A stretch of DNA of 6,007 bases from Patescibacteria group bacterium (GTDB lineage: Bacteria > Patescibacteriota > Dojkabacteria > JAKAPS01 > JAJZLI01): NCBI GenBank assembly GCA_023380695.1, contig JAMCRT010000002.1, forward strand, positions 1 through 6,007, read 5' to 3'. Positions within the stretch are counted from its first letter, which is position 1; the number at the start of each line of letters is the position of its first letter. The notes under the pieces are model-generated. The model ran no database searches. It was not told the origin of the DNA and worked only from the letters and a program-made list of their open reading frames with translations. Shown piece by piece: positions 1-5,364 of the stretch. The position numbers and the translations under genes are program-made.

Positions 1-2386
1 TATAATTTACTGCTATATCTTGATATATCCTTTCTGTTAAAAATGGCATTTGTGGTGCAAAAATCTTTGAAAGATATATCAGTACATTATATAACGTAGA
101 TAATGCATCATTATCTCCTTTCACAAATCTATTTCTTGATCTTCTTATATACCATGAAGATATAGTATCTATACATTCCTGTAATAATTTTATTGTAGGA
201 GGAATATCAAAACTTTCAATGAATTTCTGATAACTTTTATTAATAGAGTCCATATATGATAATATCCATACATCTAGAATATTTTTAGATTCTTTTCTAT
301 TTATAGGGTTCCATTTATGTAGGTCTGCATAAATAGTAAAATATTTATATGTGTTCCATAGTGGCAATAATATGTTTTTAACTTGATCTTTCAATATTTG
401 ATCAGACCAGTTCATATCTTCTCCTGTCATTATTACAGATGACATAAGGTATAATCTAAGTGCTTCTCCACCAATATTTTCTAATACTTCTTTTGGGTCA
501 GGAAAATTACCAAATGATTTTGACATTTTTCTTCCATCTTCTCCTGCAAGTACTCCGGTACACAATACATTTTTAAAAGGTGCTCTATCAAATATTAAAG
601 TTGATACTCTAAGGAGTACATTGAACCATGCCCTTACTTGCCCTATATATTCAATAACATAATCAGATTCAGGACTTTTTTCAAATAAATCTTTGTTTTC
701 AAAAGGATAATGATATTCTGCAAATGGTACAGATCCAGAATCCATCCATACATCTAATACCTCAGGAATTCTTCTATATTTACTTCCATTTTTAGTCAGT
801 ATTATTTTATCACATATATCTTTATGAAATTCAAAAGGTTTATCGTCAAAGAAATATTCACCATTCTTTTTTTTAATTTGGTCAGTATATAATAGTAATT
901 CTTTAATACTGCCTATGACTATTTCATCTCCTTTATTATTTTTCCATATTGGAATGATTGTAGCCCAATATCTATTTCTTGATATACACCAATCAGGAGA
1001 TGACTCTAGTACATTTTGGAATCTTTTATATTTTATATGTTTTGGAATCCAATTTATATTTTTATTAAGATCTATCATTTTTTTCTTTATTTTTTGTATG
1101 TCTATGAAATATGCATCCTGACTCATATATATTAATGGATTATTACCTCTATAGAATGGAAGTCTATGTACGTAATTTTGTGATCTTAAAAGTAATTCCT
1201 TTTTTTCTAAATCTTCTACAATTAAAGGAACGGCATCACGCAGATATATCCCTTTAAATGGATCTATTATCATTTCTCCTGCACTATTAATATCACTATT
1301 ATCTGAGAGACTATGTTCTTTACCAATATGAAAATCTGTCTCACCAAATGCAGGTGCTATATGTAATATTCCGGAACCTTCATTTAATTCAACCTTCTCA
1401 GATAAATATATCTTAAAATCATTAGGATTTTCATTTTGGAAATAATTGTATACACTTTTATATTTTATACCTTCTAGCTTTTCTCCTTTGAAACCTTTTA
1501 ATATTCTTACAACCTTATCTTTACTTTTTCCTATTTCATTTGTATCTACATTAAATGTAAAAGGAATTCTTTTTTTTGCAACTATAAATAATTCTTCATT
1601 ATATTCTACTAGGCAGTATGTAAATTCTTTATTTACACACAATGCAAAGTTAGACGGTATAGTCCATGCAGTTGTAGTCCAAGCGACTGCATATATTTTT
1701 CTATTGCTATATTCTTTAAATAATTCTTTATCTTGTATTTCGAATTTTACAAATATTGATAAATCTTCTATATCTTTGTAATTATCTTGATCCATTGCAA
1801 CTTCAAAATTAGATACTGGTGTTTCATTATCTGTAGAATATAGAGATACTCTTTTTCCTTTGTATACATATCCTTTTTTATAAATTTCTGAAAATCCCCA
1901 TACTACTGATTCCATGAAATCGAGATCCATCGTATAATATGCATTATCCATATCTACAAATCTTCCAATTTTATCTATATACCATCTCCAGTTATTAGTA
2001 GTTGTTTTTACAAAATTTCTACATTCTTCAATATATTTATCTACGCCTATTTTTTCTATATCAGATGATTTTTGTATGTTTAATTTTTTATTAATTTTTT
2101 CCTCTATAGGTAGTCCATGACAATCCCATCCAAATATTCTTTCTATTTTTTTACCTTTCATACTCCAATATCTAGGTATAACATCTTTTGCAATAGATGG
2201 GAGAAGTGATGCATAATGTGGATCACCACTTACAAAAGGAGGACCATCAATAAATCTGAATGTATTCTCTTTGGGTCTTTGATCTACTGATTTTTCAAAA
2301 ATTTTATTTTCTTTCCAAAACTTTATTATTGTATCTTCAATTTTAGAAAAATTTGGATTGTTTTCTACTGTTTTTATTTTAGACAT
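1..2386 (-). CDS. ileS: Isoleucyl-tRNA synthetase (IleRS), C-terminus beyond window edge
   Basis: Cytoplasmic class I aminoacyl-tRNA synthetase that charges tRNA-Ile with isoleucine. From ATG at 2386, 795 codons stay open to the window edge with no internal stop, so the C-terminal anticodon-binding end is missing (family members are usually about 900-1050 residues). Visible landmarks are DGPPF near residue 47, the HIGH-region HYAS at 57-60, GWDCHGLPIE at 86-95, WTTTAWT at 236-242 opening the CP1 editing domain, and the editing motif GSGILHIAPAFGETDF at 337-352 with its aspartate at 351. The catalytic core resumes with DWCISRNRYWAT ending at 476, then WMDSGS and KMSKS at 620-624. HYAS replaces the canonical HxGH, and RYWAT and TTTAWT also deviate, yet the frame is intact and KMSKS is kept, so I read it as functional but divergent. 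The start fits the family N-terminus. The leader is too short for a T-box and has no clear Shine-Dalgarno. Identification is certain; full length is unknown. Confidence 0.97.
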   Translation of the reverse strand, partial: MSKIKTVENNPNFSKIEDTIIKFWKENKIFEKSVDQRPKENTFRFIDGPPFVSGDPHYASLLPSIAKDVIPRYWSMKGKKIERIFGWDCHGLPIEEKINKKLNIQKSSDIEKIGVDKYIEECRNFVKTTTNNWRWYIDKIGRFVDMDNAYYTMDLDFMESVVWGFSEIYKKGYVYKGKRVSLYSTDNETPVSNFEVAMDQDNYKDIEDLSIFVKFEIQDKELFKEYSNRKIYAVAWTTTAWTIPSNFALCVNKEFTYCLVEYNEELFIVAKKRIPFTFNVDTNEIGKSKDKVVRILKGFKGEKLEGIKYKSVYNYFQNENPNDFKIYLSEKVELNEGSGILHIAPAFGETDFHIGKEHSLSDNSDINSAGEMIIDPFKGIYLRDAVPLIVEDLEKKELLLRSQNYVHRLPFYRGNNPLIYMSQDAYFIDIQKIKKKMIDLNKNINWIPKHIKYKRFQNVLESSPDWCISRNRYWATIIPIWKNNKGDEIVIGSIKELLLYTDQIKKKNGEYFFDDKPFEFHKDICDKIILTKNGSKYRRIPEVLDVWMDSGSVPFAEYHYPFENKDLFEKSPESDYVIEYIGQVRAWFNVLLRVSTLIFDRAPFKNVLCTGVLAGEDGRKMSKSFGNFPDPKEVLENIGGEALRLYLMSSVIMTGEDMNWSDQILKDQVKNILLPLWNTYKYFTIYADLHKWNPINRKESKNILDVWILSYMDSINKSYQKFIESFDIPPTIKLLQECIDTISSWYIRRSRNRFVKGDNDALSTLYNVLIYLSKIFAPQMPFLTERIYQDIAVNY

Positions 2387-2408
2387 ATGTTGTTTCTAAT
2401 GTTTGTAA

Positions 2409-2437
2409 ATTATATTATACCTTATATTAAATGTGAA
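2409..2437 (-). promoter_or_regulatory. Sigma70-type promoter of ileS
   Basis: On the minus strand, a -35 TTCACA (2437-2432, five of six matches to TTGACA) is followed after 17 bp by a perfect -10 TATAAT (2414-2409). A second overlapping TATAAT at 2419-2414 would give a poor 12-bp spacer. The predicted transcript starts near 2402, leaving a leader of about 16 nt before the ATG at 2386. No ribosome-binding purine run is visible there, and there is no room for a T-box or attenuator. The -35 box lies directly against the edge of the duplicated ATP-grasp tail, so ileS keeps its own promoter whatever was inserted upstream. Confidence 0.7.
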
Positions 2438-2604
2438 TAGTTTTCTTATTACAACATTTTTTTAATATTATCTATTATAAGGGTATTAATATTTTCTTTT
2501 GTTTGCATTCTTGCTATTTCCATATTTTTATTTACAACTTCTTTTGCTGATATTATAAGGAATTGTTGCATGTCTATATTTGTAATATCATAATCATCTT
2601 TTAT
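2438..2604. repeat. Direct repeat copy 1 (ATP-grasp tail plus 11 bp of 3' flank)
   Basis: This 167-bp segment matches 4091-4257 in the same orientation at 146 of 167 positions, without indels. The match covers the last 51 codons and stop of the ATP-grasp reading frame and continues 11 bp past the stop (8 of 11 identical). It ends at 2438, immediately next to the ileS -35 box. The two copies bracket the ATPase segment, with about 1.65 kb from one repeat start to the other. Confidence 0.9.
2449..2604 (-). pseudogene. Orphan duplicate of the ATP-grasp ligase C-terminus (51 codons plus stop)
   Basis: Translated on the minus strand, this stretch gives IKDDYDITNID and onward to DNIKKML followed by TAA. 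It aligns without gaps to residues 370-420 of the ATP-grasp protein encoded at 4102-5364, with 42 of 51 residues and 138 of 156 bases identical. Upstream of the matching isoleucine the similarity ends abruptly, and the frame meets a TGA at 2638-2640, so there is no ATP-binding domain and no plausible independent start. Nine of the 13 differing codons change the amino acid, which fits decay without coding constraint in at least one copy. It lies 25 bp past the ATPase stop and 62 bp before the ileS start. I read it as a gene remnant; that it is translated as a small protein is unlikely. Confidence 0.85.
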
Positions 2605-2629
2605 CTCCAGGGTTTGACATAAATCTTGT

Positions 2630-3901
2630 TTATTCCATCATCCACTCCCATAATGGTTTTAAACGTATAATCTTACCATCCTTTTGTATTTCCCGACTTT
2701 CATCCCATGTCAAAATTGTAAGATTTTTTACTTTTAATTCTTTGGAAGATTCCAACAAAGCCTTTGTTTCTCTCTTCTCCACTTCAGGATTGACGGTTTC
2801 ATAACAAACTTGAATCAATTCTGATATTTCCAATCCTTTTTTCACGACAAAATCTACTTCTCTGTCATTTTGGGTTTTATAGTAAAATAATTCCCTGTAT
2901 GGGTTTATTCCCTTTTTTACAAGTTCGGTAAAAACCAAGTTTTCCATCAATTTCCCTTTATCCGGAGAATGTTGAATGGCTTTTGCAGTTATAAAACCAT
3001 TATCAACAATATAAACCTTTTTTGGAGATTTTATACGGTTGACAGATTTTGGAGAATAACGCAATAAAGAAAAAACCAAATACGCTTCTTCCAAATAAGA
3101 TATATATTTATCTGTCGTGTTTACACTTTTAAAAGATAATACGTTTTTTAGTTTATTTAAGCTGTAAGGTGAAGCGAAATTATTTACCAAATGCGAACTA
3201 AGATTGCTTATTTGTGCTGAAAACTTAACGTTGTGTCTTTTCACAACATCTTTAAACAGCAACGAATCAAAAAGAACTTCTAAATAATCATCTGGGTTTA
3301 GATTACTTACCACCACTTCGGGGAAACCGCCATTCAATAAATATTGATTCATTAAATTTAAAAGTTCTCCGTGTTTTTGTGGCAATGATTTGTATTCAGG
3401 ATCTATTTCAAAATTCTTGGCTCGCAGGAATTCTTTGAAATTAAAAGGAAGTAGCTCTATCGGCATATGCCTTCCGGTAAGATGTGTGGCAAGCTCTTTT
3501 GAAAGAAGATAAGCATTCGACCCTGTCAATAAAAGATTATATCCTTCCCTATGCAATCTATTTGCAAACAGCTCCCAATTAGGCAAATTTTGAATTTCAT
3601 CAAAAAGAACGGTTGTTACATTGCCGTAAGTGGCATGGAGCTCCTTCATTAATTCATCAGTGGTAAATCCTTTTTCACCAGCCAGCATTTCGTCATCGAA
3701 GTCAAAATACATGAAGGGGCTATCTCTTAAAAGCATCAATGAAAATACTGATTTCCCCGCTCTACGTGGGCCTAAAACCACTTTTATAAGAGATGAATTC
3801 AGCCATTTTTTAGCAAACGGTTCTTTGGTTCTATTCACATATTTGAGTTTTAAAAACTCTTCTTTTTTTATTTTTTGCCTTAAAACTATATCTTTTAGCA
3901 T
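2630..3901 (-). CDS. AAA_14/DUF4143 family ATPase
   Basis: A complete 423-residue P-loop ATPase of the AAA_14 plus DUF4143 family, widespread in archaea and patchy in bacteria; its cellular role is not established. Residues below count from ATG at 3901. The Walker A GPRRAGKS is at 44-51, Walker B TVLFDEIQ at 97-104, a sensor-like LLTGSN at 124-129 and LTGR at 141-144, then NGGFPEV at 190-196. The C-terminal DUF4143 part shows YIVDNG at 297-302, ENLVFTEL at 320-327, REVDFV at 347-352 and LIQVCYE at 362-368. The spaced E, D and Q recall a degenerate PD-(D/E)XK nuclease fold, an inference only. The frame could be extended to GTG at 3943, but that codon sits at the predicted transcription start, and family members typically begin close to MLKDI. 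No Shine-Dalgarno precedes the ATG. There is no membrane segment. Composition and position point to lateral acquisition. Confidence 0.93.
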   Translation of the reverse strand: MLKDIVLRQKIKKEEFLKLKYVNRTKEPFAKKWLNSSLIKVVLGPRRAGKSVFSLMLLRDSPFMYFDFDDEMLAGEKGFTTDELMKELHATYGNVTTVLFDEIQNLPNWELFANRLHREGYNLLLTGSNAYLLSKELATHLTGRHMPIELLPFNFKEFLRAKNFEIDPEYKSLPQKHGELLNLMNQYLLNGGFPEVVVSNLNPDDYLEVLFDSLLFKDVVKRHNVKFSAQISNLSSHLVNNFASPYSLNKLKNVLSFKSVNTTDKYISYLEEAYLVFSLLRYSPKSVNRIKSPKKVYIVDNGFITAKAIQHSPDKGKLMENLVFTELVKKGINPYRELFYYKTQNDREVDFVVKKGLEISELIQVCYETVNPEVEKRETKALLESSKELKVKNLTILTWDESREIQKDGKIIRLKPLWEWMME

Positions 3902-3911
3902 ATTATTTAAA

Positions 3912-3966
3912 TATACTGCACAAAAATTGCTTATTTTATGCACTATACATATTATACTGCATAAAA
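3912..3966. promoter_or_regulatory. Three copies of a 14-bp operator-like motif over the ATPase promoter
   Basis: The motif TATA(C/G)TGCA(T/C)AAAA occurs three times. The copies are TATACTGCACAAAA on plus at 3912-3925, TATAGTGCATAAAA on minus at 3934-3947, and TATACTGCATAAAA on plus at 3953-3966. The last two form an inverted repeat with one mismatched position and a 5-bp centre (3948-3952). The two plus copies begin 41 bp apart, close to four helical turns. The copies cover the -10/spacer, the transcription start and the leader just before the ATG. This arrangement fits cooperative repressor binding. The regulator is not identified; self-regulation by the ATPase is only a possibility, since it has no recognisable DNA-binding domain. 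Confidence 0.6.
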
Positions 3967-3978
3967 AACATAAGTCAA
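3951..3978 (-). promoter_or_regulatory. Near-consensus sigma70 promoter of the ATPase gene
   Basis: On the minus strand, TTGACT (3978-3973) and a perfect TATAAT (3956-3951) are separated by 16 bp. Transcription would start near 3944, leaving about 43 nt of AT-rich leader before the ATG at 3901. The leader contains no purine-rich ribosome-binding site. Copies of a 14-bp motif overlap the -10/spacer, the start point and the leader, so the promoter is probably repressible. Confidence 0.75.
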
Positions 3979-4033
3979 GGGTCTGTATGGTAACTGTTCA
4001 GGATTTGTCAAAGAGAGAGGAATATGTAAAAAT

Positions 4034-4060
4034 ATTAAAGTGGTTTGTGACCGCTTTAAT
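4034..4060 (-). terminator. Possible hairpin terminator after the ATP-grasp gene
   Basis: Bases 4034-4043 and 4051-4060 form a 10-bp stem with one imperfect pair around a 7-nt loop. In minus-strand RNA the stem is followed by AUUUUU, and it lies about 42 nt past the ATP-grasp stop, so it could end that transcript before the ATPase promoter. The imperfect pair is A-C on the minus strand but a G-U wobble on the plus strand, so the fold is slightly better in the wrong direction. The stem is AT-rich, which makes this a weak call. Confidence 0.35.
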
Positions 4061-4090
4061 TTCAGTATCATTATTCAATTGGAAAAAACT

Positions 4091-4257
4091 TAGTCTTTCT
4101 ATTATAACATTCTTTTAATATTATCTATTATAAAAGTATCAATATTTTCTTTTGTTTGTACTCTTGCTATTTCCATATTTTTATTTACTGCTCCTTTTGC
4201 TGATATTATAAGAAATTGCCTTTTGTCTATATTTGATATATCATAATCATCTTTTAT
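4091..4257. repeat. Direct repeat copy 2 (3' end of the intact ATP-grasp gene)
   Basis: This is the partner of 2438-2604, at 146 of 167 identical positions in the same orientation. It is contiguous with the intact ATP-grasp gene and encodes its residues 370-420 and stop. Similarity to the other copy ends at residue 370 on the coding side and 11 bp beyond the stop on the other. Confidence 0.9.
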
Positions 4258-5364
4258 TTTTTCTAAATCTGTATTATATACTCCATTTAAGTCTTTCTTA
4301 ATAGTTATTGTATTATCAGTAGTATTCCTTATTATAATTTGTCTTAAATCTGCATCATCAAAAATTTCTTTGTTTATTTTTTCTATATCTATACTATATT
4401 CAATATTTAGAAATTCCAATATATGAATTAATTTTGAAGGTATCTGACCATTTTTTATTTGTATTTTTGTAAAGGTTGGTATGGATGCATTTTCTCTTGG
4501 ATTTATTTCTATTAAATAAGTTTTATTATTATCAGATATGAAATCTGCACCAAATAAACCTTTATAGCCACTCTTTTGTAGTTTCTTTCCAATAATAGTC
4601 ATCTTTTCTAAAAGGTCTAATTTAATATGAATTGGTAGTTTTGTTAACCAGTCATTACCAACAGTACCGCCTTTGTGTTTGGTTAGTGTCTCTATTCCTG
4701 TAATTTGTTTTGATAGATTAAACACAATGATTCCATTTCTCGTTATTACTCCATTTATTGTATATGTATTACCTTCTATAAATTTCACTGCTTTTGAAAA
4801 TCTTTTTGGATATTTATTTTTTATTTCATCAAATTCATCTTTGTTTTTGATAAAATATGTATTTTCTCCTGAGTGCCCAATTATAAATTGTATGACAAAT
4901 TGATTTCCAAATTTTTCTTTTAAATTACTATATGTTGTATCTTTAGGTATAAAAGTTAAACTTTGTGGTATCATATCTTTGAAATTTTCTACTAGATTTA
5001 GCTTGTTTTCAAATTTTTTATTAAGAATAGATTTTGTATTTAGAATTTTTTTGTTTTTAAGAATTTCCTCTACTCCTTTAGTAATTTTAAAAAACATAAA
5101 TGAAGGATTATCTATATTTTTTATATACTCTGAAACACTTTTTTGTAATAATAATTCTTTTGAGTTTTCTCTAATATTGATATTTGGCATTTGTCTTTGC
5201 AGTGAATAAAATCTGTTTTTGTCTAAAAATTCAAATATATATGAATCTGATAGAGATACAATATAAAATTGATGAAGAATTTTTTCGAGCCCCAGAGCTC
5301 TTTCTGGATTTACTGTTACATATATAATGTTTTGATTTTTAATCAAATCTTTTAAATTATTCAA
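4102..5364 (-). CDS. ATP-grasp superfamily ligase, substrate unknown
   Basis: A soluble 420-residue protein with the layout of an ATP-grasp carboxylate-amine ligase, a class that activates a carboxylate as an acyl phosphate using ATP and Mg and joins it to an amine or thiol. Residues 1-110 look like a Rossmann-type pre-ATP-grasp region (IIYVTVNPERALGLEKIL). The ATP-binding part includes FVIQ at 156-159, the flexible loop HSGENTYFI at 164-172, FIEGNTYTINGVI at 195-207, GADF at 272-275, and the metal-binding EINPR at 286-290. About 100 further residues form a C-terminal extension whose last 51 are duplicated at 2449-2604. The usual lysine of the VVKP strand reads as Q here, which I believe is common in some subfamilies. 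The start is TTG, chosen because TTGA overlaps the stop of the upstream PLP gene by 4 bp and an in-frame stop lies shortly upstream. The pairing with a PLP enzyme suggests a two-step amino-acid-derived pathway, but the product cannot be named. Confidence 0.88.
   Translation of the reverse strand: MNNLKDLIKNQNIIYVTVNPERALGLEKILHQFYIVSLSDSYIFEFLDKNRFYSLQRQMPNINIRENSKELLLQKSVSEYIKNIDNPSFMFFKITKGVEEILKNKKILNTKSILNKKFENKLNLVENFKDMIPQSLTFIPKDTTYSNLKEKFGNQFVIQFIIGHSGENTYFIKNKDEFDEIKNKYPKRFSKAVKFIEGNTYTINGVITRNGIIVFNLSKQITGIETLTKHKGGTVGNDWLTKLPIHIKLDLLEKMTIIGKKLQKSGYKGLFGADFISDNNKTYLIEINPRENASIPTFTKIQIKNGQIPSKLIHILEFLNIEYSIDIEKINKEIFDDADLRQIIIRNTTDNTITIKKDLNGVYNTDLEKIKDDYDISNIDKRQFLIISAKGAVNKNMEIARVQTKENIDTFIIDNIKRML
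5361..5364 (-). promoter_or_regulatory. TTGA stop/start overlap linking the PLP and ATP-grasp genes
   Basis: The TGA stop of the PLP gene (5363-5361) overlaps the TTG start of the ATP-grasp gene (5364-5362). AGGA sits only 2 nt before the TTG, too close for a normal Shine-Dalgarno, so translation of the second gene probably depends on ribosomes finishing the first. That makes the TAA in the PLP gene potentially polar on the ATP-grasp protein. Confidence 0.6.

Larger units (their letters stand above)
2605..4090. other. Putative inserted ATPase cassette bracketed by direct repeats
   Basis: This is the segment between the two copies of the ATP-grasp tail. It holds one gene, the AAA_14/DUF4143 ATPase, with its own promoter and operator-like repeats. 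Base composition differs from the flanks: hand counts give 25/60 G+C at 3601-3660, 21/60 at 2641-2700 and 20/60 at 3361-3420, against 9/60 at 1021-1080 in ileS and 11/60 at 4381-4440 in the ATP-grasp gene. It uses codons such as GCG, GGG and GGC that are scarce nearby. No transposase, integrase or convincing terminal inverted repeat is present, so the mechanism of entry is unknown. The boundaries are inferred from where the repeat similarity ends. Confidence 0.55.

Noticed and set aside
867..874. Eight-base T run in ileS as a programmed slippage site
   Set aside because: The frame continues correctly on both sides into conserved IleRS sequence. Such runs are expected for Lys codons in AT-rich DNA.
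915..1121. Plus-strand open frame of 68 codons rich in Phe and Ile
   Set aside because: It is antisense to ileS. The apparent membrane-like protein is a by-product of Lys/Asn/Glu-rich coding on the other strand.
1446..1781. Plus-strand open frame of 111 codons
   Set aside because: It lies antisense within ileS, opposite the editing domain. It is a shadow frame with low-complexity hydrophobic content typical of AT-rich antisense DNA.
1..2386. Alternative genetic code (TGA as Gly or Trp), considered because of the possible CPR affiliation
   Set aside because: The full ileS frame was checked triplet by triplet and contains no TGA. Trp is coded by TGG and Gly by GGN throughout.
2613..4012. TTTGACA near 2613-2619 and its inverse TGTCAAA at 4006-4012 as terminal inverted repeats of a mobile element
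   Set aside because: Only 7 bp match exactly, and extending to a shared AAATC needs a gap. There is no transposase and no target-site duplication, so chance in this sequence is likely.
3630..4118. Plus-strand open frame of 162 codons
   Set aside because: It is mostly antisense to the ATPase gene, whose Walker motifs are clear on the minus strand. The predicted protein has no recognisable domain, and it extends across a promoter and intergenic DNA.
4673..5209. Two plus-strand open frames of 76 codons each (4673-4903 and 4979-5209)
   Set aside because: Both are antisense to the ATP-grasp gene and show no domain or start-site support.
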